From positions 45,586,755 to 45,650,754 of the forward strand of contig CM048853.1 of assembly GCA_026545225.1 (NCBI GenBank): a stretch of DNA of 64,000 bases. The letters are read 5' to 3'. The notes beneath the pieces are model-generated. The model searched no databases, was not told where the DNA came from, and worked only from the letters and a program-made list of their open reading frames with translations. A program made the translations under genes and the position numbers. Shown here one piece after another: positions 1-12,680 of this stretch (its first letter is position 1; every line of letters starts with the position of its first letter). The DNA is from Cornus controversa. Lineage: Eukaryota; Streptophyta; Magnoliopsida; Cornales; Cornaceae.

Positions 1-680
1 TACTTTTTACTCTTTTTTGTGTATCATATCTCTATTTGATAATATGTAATGTAGTTAGAGACTCTATTTGATTTTCTATGGGTTTTATAGGCATTCATCT
101 CTAGAGGTTGCCTTTTCTCATCAATTATTTCTTTTTCCCTCCGGGGCAACTAAACTGTGATTTTTTAAACCATATAATCAAGCTCAAGTTGCACGAGAGG
201 GAAGAGCCTAGCTAATCTAATCTACAAAATAAAAGTCATCCCATAAATTGGCTTGGAGAAAGACAACCAAAAAATAAAAATGTTTGGAATTGGACGTTTT
301 TGTAAGGTGTATGTCCATTGCTCTGGAATTATTACTTGTGTTCTTCCCTTTTTGTTAGGGTTTTCATAATGCTGATCACTAGCACACAGAGACTGTTGTC
401 AGGGGAATCGTGTAAGCAATTAATGAATAAATTAAACAGGAATTTAAACTAATATCTACTTAGATGCATTGGAATTGCATCTTCTCTCTTTTTATTTCAA
501 AAATCCCAACATTCTTCATTAACAGGACCACACTATATAATTATCCTCCGTTGTTTATAATTATTTGTTGTTTTTTTGGGTTATTATTGTTATTATTATT
601 TGTTAAAGGCGTCAAATTAACAGTTTCTCTTTCGATGGGTCATTTACATATAATTTGTTCATTGAATTTCCTACATGCAG
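1..680. other. No coding exon recognised; possible intron of the RPN1-like gene
   Basis: No segment here could be matched to the RPN1 residues expected just before the exon at 681. The stretch is AT-rich, with a pyrimidine-rich run ending in the splice acceptor at 679-680. It is either a long intron or sequence next to a 5'-truncated gene copy; the window cannot decide. Confidence 0.4.
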
Positions 681-3600
681 GGTTCAAATTTTTTAGTTTC
701 TAAAGAGATGGTTGATGATGACAAAGATATTAAAATGTTGCAAGAAATCATTGGTAGGACTCAACTTAGTGAAGCCTATCTTACAGTTGCCAATGATATA
801 GATGTCATGGAGCCCAAATCTCCAACTGACATATATAAGGTTGAAGCTAGTTTGTTGTTTCATTGTTTTTTATTTTATTTTTAAAAATTTACCCTGAAGC
901 TGTTACAGTTTGAAATTTTCAAATCTAAAATATACTACAGTTTGTAGATGGTCAGGTTGATGGTCCTTATGCGAGAACTGATAACATACTGTATATAGCA
1001 GCAACTTTGGTCAATGCATTTGTAAATGCTGGCTTTGGTCAGGTAAAATCGCGACCAACTTGCAAGAAAAGGTGTTGCACAAACCTACACTTATTTGCAT
1101 CTTGTTTGTAGGATATATTGATGGACACCCACCCATTAGAAGCTTCAAATGGTCCTTTGGAACACTGGATTTATTATTCTTACGGACCTGAAACAACCAC
1201 TGCTATAGCTAGTCTCGTAAGTAATACTTTACCATATCAATATAACAATTATTGACTGGATTTATTTACATTATCATAAATGTTGTTGTTCTAGGGCGTG
1301 ATCCGACTTTGGGATCTTGGTTCTGACACAACTCAAAAAGTCAAAGCTTTTTACAATGATTTGTTCATTGATATCTCTCAATTGAACTTCAACCATTACA
1401 CTGCCGGCATAGTATTAGGAATTGGTATTATGTGCTGCGGTGTCAAAAATGCTTGTAATTATGTGAGTATTTCTGATGCACTTAGTATTTTGGATGCAAA
1501 AGCCTCTATTCTTGATATTTACATTTAGCTATTGCAAAATTTCTTCCTCAGGTATGGAGCTGTTTTTCAAAATATACAGATGATGAATGTTCTTCAATCA
1601 GAATTGGGGCAATAATGAGCCTCGGTCTTGTATATGCTGGCACAAACAACCTGATGGTAATAGTTTCATTTACTTTGTGTGATATTTTTAGCTCCATTTA
1701 AAACTTTATCTCCACTTAAAACTGATCTGCGCAATTTTTCAGGTCGGCAACAAATTGAGAGCTATCCTTCAGGATGAAAATGCACCACTTGATGTGATTG
1801 CATTTGCTGCAATTTCATCAAGCTTGATATTTGTGGGATCAGAGCATATTGGAGAGGTTTCTGATGCAATTAAATTTGCAGCAGCGACCCGAAGATCAGA
1901 AAGTTGCGATCCCTTCTTTAAATTCTTACCACTTTCCCATAGTCTTCTATACCTTGGAAAGCAGGTACTAAAATCACAATCTGCAATGACATTAAGGGAT
2001 TCCACTTAATTGTGAATTATTTGTTTCAGCTCCTTGAGTTTATTTTTCTTTTTATTATTTTATCCCATTTTTTGTGATAACTTTCAAATATTTTACATGA
2101 GTTTGGTTGTGAAAATTTGGAATGTGAAAGCTGTATCATCCTAACTGTTTTTGGGTCCCTTTTTTATGTATAACAGGGAGATGTAAATGAGTTAATGGAT
2201 GCTTCATCTACATTTGGGGAATATAAGGACTATTATTATATGACAGTGCTTTCATGTGCCTATGCTGGATCAGGGGACGTAGTCAAGGTCCTTAATTAGA
2301 GTAAACCAGTTAATTGCATATTGGTGTTACACATGGAGTAGCTAATTGTCTTTTTTCTCACAGGTCCAAGAGCTGCTGGGTGAGTGTGAAAAATGTCTTC
2401 AGAAGGAAGATACCCACCAGGGAGCAGCCGTGATTGGAATTGCTATGGTAGCAATGGCGGAAGAGATGGGAACTGCTATGGCAATTAGATCAATGCAGCA
2501 TCTTTTCCAATATGGAGGGCAAAATATCCGAAGGGCTGTACCTTTAGCTCTAGGTCTCCTCTCCATATCAAATCCAGAGGTAATGAATCTTACCAGCTGA
2601 GCATTCTGAAGTGAACTGCAGTTTCTAACCAGTTTGTTGATTTGATATTCTGATCAGGTCAATGTTATGCAATTATTAAGTAGATATACACATGAACCAG
2701 ATGAAAGTGTAGCTTCGGTACTGCATTACCATAGCTAGATTTTTGCCTTATTGTTTTTTTGAAAGGCAGTTTTTGCCTTATTTGTTTTGGATAGCCTAAA
2801 GCTTGAAATATTTGTTTGGATTGTACAGGCAGCTATCATCTCATTAGGTCTGATAGGTGCAGGAACCAACAATGCCAGAATAGCTCACATCCTTCGCAGA
2901 CTTGCAGATAATTACAATGACAACATAAGAATTGTCTTCTTTGTAAAGCTTCTCTTGAGCTAGTTACAACACACATGTTAGCTTTTTTTTATTTCATAAG
3001 GTTATCTTAAATATTTAGTAATTTGCATGCCACTTGTGCAGGTGAGAATTGCCCAAGGTCTTCTGCATCTAGGGAAGGGCTTGTTAACTCTTGCTCCATA
3101 TCATTCTGAACGTTTCTTACTCTGCCGGTAAGATTTTCTTCCATCAAGAGGTCTTACCCCCAAAACTTTCTTATTAATCCTGGATTTGTTTTTGGTTCAA
3201 ATGGAAATTCGGAGGGAGAGAAGTGATTTTTGCAGTAAACCAGGGATTTGTACAAAGTTGAAATATTCTGTCAAATTTCAGTAGCCTCTAAACTCTTCAA
3301 CTAAGCATGTAAATGACTTAAATCTGGTTTCAATATGTCCTTTTATCCCTAGCTATAACTTTTTATGTAGATTTATCTGAAAAATATGAAAGAAAAAAGA
3401 GCACTCCTTAAACAAGTTTCTAATACTTAACAAATATATGGTTAGTGGTCTAAACACTCCTGCGGTTTGGATAACATAATTGGGATTAAGTTATGTTTGT
3501 GCCTTCAAGTTGGAATTGGAGAAAATCTAGTTCCAAGTTTGAATAACATTTCCTCCAATTCTAATTTGAAGGCGCCGATTTGGTGCCTCCTTCCAAACAC

Positions 3601-4284
3601 AACATTGAGGTATTCCTAATTTCAACATCGTCATCATCTAATCCTATATTTACTTTATAATGTGTCACTTACTGTATATGTTCTTCCTTCCAGGACGGCA
3701 CTAGCTGGAATAATAATCGTGCTGCACTCATTTCTTCATATGGAAAGCATAATCCTTGGAGATTATCATTATGTTCTATACTTCCTAGTTTTAGCAATGA
3801 GGGTTTGTTTATTTGAAAGAAATATGTCTCCTCTTTTCTAATTAATTGGATTTGGTGAACTACAAATTCCTTCTCATTGTTTTTTGTTTTCCTTTATTTA
3901 CAGCCAAGATTTTTGATGACAGTGGATGATAATCTTAAACCATTGCCAGTACTTGTTCGTGTTGGCCAAGCTGTTGATGTTGTTGGAAAGGCAGGTCAAC
4001 CCAACACCATCACCGGTTTCCGGACTTGCTCAACCCCGGCTATTCTGGCTGCCGGAGAAAGAGCAGAATTTGAAAATGACAAGTGAGTATCAGAATCTTC
4101 CTACTAACCTCCTTTTTACTACTTGTTTTTATTTATTTATTTATTTTTTCCCGAAAGTTTCCTTTTACTACTTGTTGCATTATGCAGGTATATCTCCCTT
4201 TCTCCTATTCTCGAGGGGTTTGTGATCCTGAAGGAGAATCCAGGTTATAGAGAAGATATGCTTGGATCAAGCCTCGATGAATGA
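681..4284 (+). CDS. RPN1: 26S proteasome base subunit RPN1-like (PSMD2 family), 3' 14 exons, diverged paralogue
   Basis: RPN1 is the large scaffold of the 19S base that docks ubiquitin receptors and shuttle factors. I assembled 14 exons: 681-839, 941-1042, 1112-1216, 1295-1462, 1552-1656, 1743-1964, 2177-2287, 2364-2579, 2658-2717, 2829-2942, 3042-3127, 3694-3802, 3904-4082 and 4188-4284. All introns are GT-AG, phases agree and no stop interrupts; together they encode 610 residues. The family is about 890, so roughly 280 N-terminal residues are missing upstream. Hallmarks seen are [67 protein letters not shown] and [17 protein letters not shown], which belong to the proteasome/cyclosome repeats of the toroid. 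The early exons (DIYK to SLGVIRLWD) differ strongly from canonical RPN1, and the C-terminus continues as DMLGSSLDE past the usual YRED-type end. The family is certain. Whether this is a working paralogue or a 5'-truncated copy is open. Confidence 0.88.
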
Positions 4285-6619
4285 GGAAATCTGGAAAATC
4301 TTTCCTCTGTGGCGTGTTGCTTACTTTCTCTGTATCCAGTTCTGCAAGTTGACGAGGTTTTCATTTACTTGTCTTTTAGTTTAAATGCCCGTATTTGTTT
4401 AAAGAGAATGATTAGAATAATTCTTGGTTGACTAAATGATTATAATATGGCTCAGAATTTACCATAAAAGTCTCTGTGAATTCGTAGTAGTTCTTTTTAA
4501 CTTAGGAATGAAAGTTATGAAGGGCCACATATTATGAGCATATTAAAATTGTGGAGTCTGTTGGAAATTAGAATTCTTGTAATATAGGTAGTGTGGATTA
4601 GAATATCTCCGGAAGTGAGAGATTGAGGGTTAAAGACCAAAACAAAGTGTTTCTTAATTCATTAGAGAGAGAGAGAGACCTAGGTGTGGTGATTGATGAA
4701 TATGAATGGACTTATGTAGGATGGGACTATCGAATTCATTAACCTACTCCAGTCCTTGATGAATTTGACACCCATTCTTTATCATTATAAGTATGTATAT
4801 ATAATATACATATCATGTTATTTAGGTGTACGTGGGTAATTGTGAATGAATGGGATTTAATGCTTCAGGTACCTTAATTTTATAATTATATAACAGGTAG
4901 TGGAAACTTAAGCTTGGAAATGGGTTAGTTTGGGTTTTATTTGTATGTTGGGCAGCACATGTAAAATGAAAATATATACTAATATATTAACACCCTAAAT
5001 TATCTTGTAGCGAAATAAATTTCATTTAGTGGTATGTGCCACGTGACTTGATTATGTTGTGGGATTAGTTACATGTGTTATTTCATGTTTAAATTCATGA
5101 ATTTGTTTTGACATGTGTATTACTAGAAGCATATCTTATCTTGGTGGAAGTGTAGTTACAAATATTAATAATAAAAAATGTTTTTTGAGTTGATAAGTAT
5201 GCATGTTTCATGGAAATTGATTTGGTTGACGGGGAAAATGTAGGAGAAAGTACCTTAACTTGGCCAAGTGGGGAGTCTTAGTTAGAAGTATAAAAAATCT
5301 GCACTACATGAATGAAAGCTCTCAGAAGACCAACTTTTCAAATCATGAAAGCTCTGGGGTATTCACAAAGAGCAATGCTACACGTCATGAAAATATATCA
5401 TGAATTTTTATCTTGAATGATGTGGCAATTAAATAGTGAGTTAGTATTGGTGGGATTCTCCCATACACGGAATGTCAATGGTATTATCATTTGCCACATC
5501 ATTCATTCATGATAAAATTTCATGACGTTTAAATTTTCCATTCACAAATTAAACAATATATGCTTCAATGTTTTCACTTGAGAGTCACAAATTTTGCAGA
5601 TTTTTTCCTCCACCAAACCATTCGTGAAAAAGCATTCACAGCTCACACGGACCCAGCAAATTGACGAAAAGGTCCACTATGGCTGCTGCAATATTAGACT
5701 TTTCATAGTTATTACTCAAGGAACATTATCTAATATATAATGCTGACAGACAAATAATAGATGTTGAGTTTCATGACAGAAACAGAAATGAAAATTTGTT
5801 TTCACTTTTAATATAACCTAGATTGGGTTTGCTTGCTCCAAATAGATGTCATGCCTTTCTATTTTGCAGTTCAACCTGTTATTTTTTTTTGCTATCCTTT
5901 GGTGTTTATACATTGCTGGTATCAAACATTGAATTGGGTGGAAGGCTAGAGATTACTAGTAATCTTTGGTATAATTGTATGAACTTGATTTTTATTTTAT
6001 GTTATTTTATTTTTTTCTTTCTGAACAACCCAATGAAAAATGCCAATTGTATTTCTCATTAGACATATTAATTTCTCAGATTTGAAGAGCATTATTTGTC
6101 CACTCTAATGTTTGATTCCTTGCTTCGTGAGATGAAAAACATGATAGACTTTTAAGCAAGGTGTTTCCCAATTTGAATAAGCATGACTTTGTTCTTTTTG
6201 CTACTTCATGTATTGCAGATTGAACTGAACCCTGAAAGAGCCAACTGTTTTGAATGATGTTTGGTTTGTAAAGATTCAAAAATGGTTTAATGTAATTTTA
6301 CGACATATTTTGAGCTGCCATGGATATGAACTTCACTTCTCGTTGTGCTTTGCTTGGCTTTATGCTTAATTAGAATTGGTTCAATGAACATAAAAGAAAA
6401 CTCATTTGTGTAAATTTATATGAATTTGTAATTGGTTGATTTCATTCTTGTTTCAACTTACTGAAATTTTCATGAAAAAATCCAACATAACCTATTTCAT
6501 TGTATTCCAATCTTGTCACAAGGTTTCACTAGCTTGATATTTATAATCACCTTACAAAACTGAACGGCTTTCCTGACTATTTTATAAGGGTAAGTGCGAA
6601 AAAAAATCCGTGATTTATG
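4285..6619. other. Intergenic, no gene seen
   Basis: This holds the 3' flank of the RPN1-like gene, a short AG microsatellite near 4663-4677, and otherwise AT-rich sequence without a credible reading frame. A small inverted-repeat element at 5382-5528 is listed separately. Confidence 0.5.
5382..5528. repeat. MITE-like inverted repeat
   Basis: The left arm begins ACGTCATGAAAATATATCAT and reaches GATGTGGCAA. The right arm is its inverse, from TTGCCACATCATTC to TCATGACGT. Arms are about 45-50 bp around a short centre. No clear target-site duplication was found, so the superfamily is unknown. Confidence 0.5.
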
Positions 6620-7240
6620 TGTAGACATTAAAAAATTACATGATGGACCCAAAATATAATTTAGGCTTATCTTCAGTTTAATTCACTTTAAAATGTGACC
6701 CAATAAGTCAGATAATTCAAAATTCAAACCCACCATAAATAAATAGGTTATGGACTAATTCAAATTATCTAAGAAGTCCAAACTCACTTGAAAATGGGTT
6801 AAAAGATAATTGATATATATGTATAAATATTTATCATCAAAGATATATATATATTAATTGGATAATTATCACAAAAGATAATTATCATCAAAGATAATTA
6901 TCAATAGTACAAGAAGTTACTAATTTGCCCCTCCAAGAAGTTTATAAATAGAGCTAAAGGGTGAAAGGAAAGAAAAAAAAAATCAGAAGACTTTCAAAGA
7001 AAACTAAAACTCTGTAGAATTCATCCACGTGTCATTCTTCACCAAAGTTTTAATCCAATTCAAGATCAAGCTTCAGCGGACCTTGAATCCGAATCACCAA
7101 GGAGATTAAATCAGAAGAATTTATCTTTCTTTTGTAAAAATCTACAGAGATTTATAACTCATATTTCTTGAAATTAATATATTTGATATATTTGTCAATG
7201 TGTTTTGATCTTATTCTCAGACTTGAAATTTGTGTGTACA
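6620..7240 (+). repeat. 5' LTR of outer gypsy
   Basis: The LTR starts TGTAGACATT and ends TGTGTGTACA, about 621 bp, and is followed by a primer-binding-like sequence. The first 198 bp recur at 28517-28714. Confidence 0.75.
6943..6950 (+). promoter_or_regulatory. TATA box of the LTR promoter
   Basis: TATAAATA lies inside the 5' LTR, about 300 bp before its end, where an LTR promoter is expected. Confidence 0.5.
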
Positions 7241-7246
7241 AATTTC

Positions 7247-7264
7247 TGGCACGCCCAATGGAAC
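7247..7264 (+). other. Primer-binding-site-like sequence of outer gypsy
   Basis: TGGCACGCCCAATGGAAC begins six bases after the LTR end. TGGCACGCCC-type sequences commonly open the internal region of plant gypsy elements. I could not name the matching tRNA. Confidence 0.55.
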
Positions 7265-9551
7265 AATATTTGTCTCTCATCTCTGTCTCCTACATAAACA
7301 AGAAAACCTCAAAAAACATCACTGCTGCATTGACATTAATCAAAGATACCGCAAGCAGTGACAAGAACACTAAGAACCCGTCAAGTGCTAGCAGCATCTC
7401 AACAGGTCCTATGACGCGTAGTAAGACCAAAGTAATTACTTCGCTCAAGAACAACAAGATTTGGTGAAAACCAATCCTGCTAAACCAATGAATGTGAAAA
7501 CTCAACATGTTAACACCATTGATCCTCATGGGGCAAAGAACTTTAACGTTGTTTCAGAAAAGTTGGCGCCACCACGTTCACCCCACTCCATCTCTGACGC
7601 CAACTCTAGCCTTGGTTTGCTCTCAGAGTCGTTACTTGAGATTTCAGAACAATTGGTCACTTCAAAGAATGTTGGCTCTCAAGGTCTTTCCTATTCAAAT
7701 ATTGTTGTAAGTATGATGATTGGAACAACCTTGGTGGAAGACCAACTGGTAGTGATGGCGAGCACAATTGAAAATCTCACAAAAACTGTTGAAGAGAAGG
7801 ACCTGCAGATCGTCACGCTAATAAGTAAGCTTGAAATTCAAAATCCTGACGAGTCAACACAACTGCCTGCGAATACTTCAAATTTAGCACTTCAAGGTGT
7901 CCAATCAAAAGATCGTCATCACACATTTGCATTAGGACGTGTGGCTGATGAAATTAACCATATTTTTCTAGTAGTTTCACTATCTGTCCAACAATTATAG
8001 GATATGATAACGAACATAATTCGAGCATAGTATGGCAGCGCATTTCAAAGCACTCTCATGTACTCAAAGCCTTACACGAAGAGAATTGATAATATGAGGA
8101 TGTCTACAGGGTACCAACCTTCGAAGATTCAATAATTTGATGGAAAGGGCAATCCAAAACAACACATCACTCATTTCGTTGAAACCTGCAACAATGCTGG
8201 GACTGAGGGGAATTTATTAGTTAAATAATTTGTTGTTCCCTTAAAAGGAATACCTTTGAGTGTTATACTAATTTAAAGTCCGAATCGATTAATAGTTGAG
8301 AATAAATGGAATGAGAATTTCTAAACAAGTTCTACAACACTCGTTGCACTGTTAGTACGATAGAGTTGACTAACACAAGACAATAGAAGGACGAGTCGCT
8401 GATAAATTATATAAATTATGGCGAGCACTTAGCTTGGATTGCAAGGACCGGTTGATAGAACTCTCTACTGTTGAAATGTGTATGCAAGGCATACACTAGG
8501 AGCTTCTCTACATTCTACAAGGAATCAGGCCTCATACATTTGAAGCACTGGTTACTCGTGCCCATGATATGGAGCTTAACATAACAAGTCGTGGTGCAAA
8601 GGCTCCTATCTTTTCCAATATGTCTAACAATTGTCTTAAAGATGAGGGGGTTGAGTCCGAAGAGAAAGACAAAATACTTCCTAACTCGAACGATGAAATA
8701 GATACATCTTATATTACAAGCATCGTCTCTAAAGACTTGTATCAAGAAACTTGTCATGTTGTTTTAGTGACTTCATCTAAAGGTTCTTAGTTACATAAGG
8801 CATTGAGTCAAGAAAACTTTGATAGAAGACTGGACTTGTTAGGAACATCAACTTTCAAGTACAATAAATTTGAGACAGCTCGTCACAATTCGAACAAGAA
8901 AATGTTTGAAATAACCTTCCAACGAAAAGTAAACAGTTAGAAAAAAAAAGGAAAGTAAACAGACAATGGGCAAACCCTCCATACAAAGGTTATTCTCAGC
9001 TTTCTCATATGAAATACCCTTGGCAAAGGGACAAGATTCACATATGTCCTTTAAAAAGGCCTACGCATTTTCTCAAACCTCAAAATAAGAAAGAAGTCTC
9101 AAGAAAGGAACAAGAAAGTCCAAGGCATAAGCAAAGTGACAAATAGCAAGGATTTGCATCAAAGAAGCATTGTAAAGGTAATTCTTCAAGTTCTACTCAA
9201 ACAACTTCAAGTAGAAATGATCAGAAAATTGTACTCACATGAAGACCAAAAAAGAAAGTTCAAGATGAGAATAGTCTTGCAAGGATCTCGCAAAAATCAT
9301 TACCTAGAAACACACGAGTGATATTTCAAGAGTCACTTTCTCGAACTATCTCTAATAAGCAGCAAAACAAATGTCTCAAACAAGAAAACGAAGAACAAAG
9401 TTGTCTCCAATTCCAAATAGAACGAGAAGCTTTGAAAATCGAAAGACTGAAGGAAGGAAAAATGTGGGCACCAAAGCCCGAATATGTTATCTGGATCAAA
9501 TCTCATAGCGAAATAAAAATATACTGGGTAAAATTTAATCCTCCTACATAG
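7258..9551 (+). pseudogene. Degenerate gypsy gag polyprotein
   Basis: This is the capsid region of a plant Ty3/gypsy element. Reading starts at ATG 7258, passes an MTRSKTK motif and shifts frame near 7461. The next open stretch runs to 8000. Beyond it the gag core is readable only by changing frames and passing stops: SKPYTKRIDNMR, FDGKGNPKQHITHF, then LWRALSLDCKDRL-like and RAHDMELN segments near 8420-8580. A downstream piece (9318-9551) carries EREALKIERLKEGKMW, typical of sequence between gag and pol. Several stops sit where the family has Gln or Trp. No zinc knuckle, protease active site or reverse transcriptase follows, so the element is dead on its own. Confidence 0.75.
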
Positions 9552-9784
9552 ACTATGACGAATGAAATACCTCTTCCTTTTGGGTGGGGAGACGAGTTCA
9601 AAGGATATGTTTTTTCTCAAGTACAAGAAGAGTACAATGAAGAAACAAAATAAGAAAGAAATCTTCAAATTGACACCGAGCTGGTTCACACTTTTCAATA
9701 CAAGCTTGGATTGTCTTCTGAATCTTGTAGAGTTGAAGAATAATCAAAGCTAAAGTGCTCCCCGATACGAGCCTAAACTATTGA
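9552..9784. other. Internal sequence of outer gypsy, non-coding
   Basis: Short open stretches occur but none carries a recognisable pol motif. This is the point where protease and reverse transcriptase would be expected; they seem deleted. Confidence 0.45.
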
Positions 9785-10060
9785 TGATACTCTATGACAC
9801 GAGTATAAATTGTTTACAAAAAAAAAAAAAAAAATACTCATTGACAAGAGTATAAAATGTCTTCATGAAAAAAAATCAAGAACTCCTTAATATGAGTTTA
9901 AATTGTCTCAGAAAAAAAAAATCAAACACTCATTGGCACGAGTATAAATTGTCTTCATGAAAGAAAAATCAAACACTCCTTAACACAAGTATAAACTGTC
10001 TATATGAAAGAGGGAAAAAAAAAAAAAAAGCACTCCTTGAGTATAAACTATCTGAAAAAA
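9785..10060 (+). repeat. Tandem repeat, about 55 bp unit, five to six copies
   Basis: Units share CACGAGTATAAATTGTCTTC followed by an A-run and an AATCAAACACTC segment. They lie in the internal region of the outer gypsy, past the decayed gag. Confidence 0.7.
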
Positions 10061-10172
10061 AATTTATTTTGAACTACGTGATGACTTGATCTCTATTCAA
10101 GGTATATAGGAATCTTGGAGGATTGTTCCAAGTTTAGTCGACCGAACCAAAAAAAAAAAATTTTTGGTCTAC

Positions 10173-10350
10173 CGCCAAGGTATTGACGATGTCTGCCGCA
10201 CCGTGGTGAATTGGCATGCCGCCAAGATGTTGACAATGTCTACTGCATCATGGTGATGACTTGGCTCACCGTCAAAATATGTTAACATGTGTTTGTCATA
10301 CTGTGCTAACTTGACTTGCCGCCAAGATGTTAAAAGCACCCGTCGCGTCG
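10173..10350 (+). repeat. Tandem repeat, about 48-50 bp unit, four copies
   Basis: Copies begin GCCAAGGTATTGAC or close variants at 10173, 10221, 10271 and 10321. They are more diverged than the neighbouring arrays. Confidence 0.65.
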
Positions 10351-10529
10351 TATTAATTTGACATGTGGAGCAAAACGACCAACCAATTGGGTTCTTACAT
10401 TCAATATAGTTCATTTCTCCATGATATCATTCTCTTGTTCTAAAATGGTTATTGTGTTTGCCTTAAAGCTTTTAAAAAAACCATGATTGGCAGAAGTCAA
10501 AGGTTGTTTATCTAACCATAAAAAAAAAA

Positions 10530-10645
10530 GTGACCTCGAAGGGACGAAAAGTGTTCCAAAGGAATTAAGTGACCCCGAAGAGACGATAAAGTGTTCCAAA
10601 GAAACTAAGTGACCTCGAAGGGATGATAAAGTGTTTCAAATGGAC
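10530..10645 (+). repeat. Tandem repeat, 39-40 bp unit, three copies
   Basis: GTGACCTCGAAGGGACGA-type units start at 10530, 10569 and 10609, each ending in AAAGTGTTCCAAA. Confidence 0.75.
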
Positions 10646-10924
10646 TAATGAATGGCGTTCCGAACTCCATATTTGAGAGAAACGATTTGACCTGCAAGAA
10701 TTGATAAAGAAATTGAAACTTGCAAGGAAAGAGTTGAGTGACTCACGTAAAGTTATCTTCCTCGATGAGTTCAATAGATTTGTACGTTATTTCAGAAACA
10801 ACATAAAACTCAATCAGAGTCCACAAGTAAAAGTCGATTTAGAAAAACAAAAAACAAAATTAGTCAATATCGATCATATGGAGTTTCCCTGCCTAACCTA
10901 CTAGATGGAGTAGTGCCCTATTAT
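10646..10924. other. Internal retroelement sequence, no gene recognised
   Basis: An open frame of 67 codons (10701-10904) is Lys-rich and matches no family I know. It is probably chance within the retroelement. Confidence 0.35.
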
Positions 10925-11227
10925 GCGCGATAACACGAAAATAAAATAACAAAATATTGTACGAGAATAGTCCGCTCATTCTCTGCTCTTTCTTTCGCTC
11001 TTTTTGAGTGAGTCCGCCCACGAGTTTATGGTTCCAGCAGGCAACCTGGCATACCAATCGAATGCAGTCTCGCGGAGAGCGGGATCCCTTCTAGGAATGT
11101 TTAGCCAAGTAGCTGCTAAGAAAGCAATCAGTTCGCTTTTCGGCTGGAATCGAAGCAGCGGATAGATCAGCAGATAAGATAGGTTGCAGCGGATAAATTC
11201 TCCGCTGTTGATCCAAACCCCCTCTTA
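10925..11227. other. GC-richer block of uncertain origin, possibly organelle-derived
   Basis: This stretch is visibly richer in G and C than its surroundings, with words such as TTTCTTTCGCTCTTTTTGAG and GGCAACCTGGCATACC. The style resembles plant mitochondrial intergenic DNA. No mitochondrial gene is present, so this is only a suspicion. Confidence 0.25.
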
Positions 11228-11232
11228 GTTAT

Positions 11233-12666
11233 TGATTCGTGTGTGAGTGTGACTCAAAAAGTATATCAATTAAAATTTCCACACTTCGCAATAGAACGAA
11301 TTCCTTGCAGAATAGGGCTATCGAAAGGAATGGGTGTCGAACCTCAAGGACTATGGTCTGACTGTGTTGAATTGTTAGGACTAATTCTAATTAAATTTAA
11401 AAGAAATAAGTTCTGATTTTTAATTCTAAATTAACTAATGAAGCAATTGAACAAAAGCAAGAAAAACTAAGGAGTGTAGAGAATATAAGATAAGTCTAGG
11501 GTAATTGATTTCACCACTAACTTCACAATCAAGGGTCAATTGAACTAACTATGGGGCATCATATCATGCATAAGTGGTGTCGGTGGCTACAAGCTCACCT
11601 CCATCCGTCAAGAAGATAACATATGATTAAGGCTAAGTCATGGACTATCTTCGATTGGCATGAGCCATCTGCCTAACTACTCTAATCTAGGGTGCAGTAT
11701 GGTTCATCTTCTCTAGGCATAATCCATCAAAGCTTTTAATGATATATTCAGTGAAAACCATTGTGTAATAATCACTCTCATGATCACAGAAAATAAGAGG
11801 GACGAGTTCAATAACAACAATCAAGTATCTAAGACAAGATAAGAAATCATTGAAACTGAATTTATAAGACTTTTATTGCTCAATTCAATAATAAGAATCC
11901 TCTAAATTACACAATCTATGAATGAATACAAAAATCCCCAATAATTAGAACAATCAAACCAGTGATGTTTAGTTAGGGCTCCATCAGAACCCTGGTGGCT
12001 GAACTAGCCGCTCATGATACGCCTTGTTCTCCAATGATTCTCTATTCCAAAAGCTCTTCAAAGCTGCTGCCAAGCCTTCTCAATACAGCCCTAATTTGTC
12101 ACTTTAAATAGCCAAGAGAATACATCAAAGTCCTAATCCAATTAGGAATTAATTAGGTTTTCCCGCAGCACTAATCAGGTGGGTTTTTCCTGCTGACTTC
12201 GGCCCAACTTTTGACCCACTAGAAGTCCGATTCACGGAATTTTCGTGAAATACAAAAGTGTGCAGAATCGAATTTCGTTCAACCCCACGCGAGAATTATG
12301 TCGATTTGAGGCTCGGAAATAAGACTTCTGGTCTGTTTTCCAAAACGGGATTAAGACTGCATTATGCGCAGATTTGGGCTTCAGGCCCGAAACCTTCTTA
12401 AGCAGCTGTAATTCTCTTGGACCTCTTCCTTGGGCTGATTTGAGTTGAAATAAATGGTGGAATGGATCTCATTGATGTAGGCTTCATCTAACCCTCTTGC
12501 ATGTCATCTTTAAAAGTCCAAAATCACGGTTTTAACTGAAATAATCATTAAGGCCCTGAAAATACAGAAAACACTAAAACAAAGTAAAATCACAAAATAG
12601 TCTACCACTAAGAGAATAAAATACATAAGTTAAGAGGTTAGAATGCGTAACATTCGATGCCAATCA
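11233..12666 (-). repeat. 3' LTR of Athila-like element
   Basis: On the plus strand it reads TGATTCGTGTGTGAG to GATGCCAATCA. A minus-strand TATTTAAAG at 12102-12110 is a candidate TATA element; the same site is at 18623-18631 in the other LTR. Confidence 0.95.
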
Positions 12667-12680
12667 CACCCCCAAACTTA
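12667..12680 (-). other. Polypurine tract of Athila-like element
   Basis: The minus strand reads TAAGTTTGGGGGTG immediately before the 3' LTR, the position of the plus-strand primer. Close copies of this box occur at 13951, 14093 and 14400. Confidence 0.8.
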
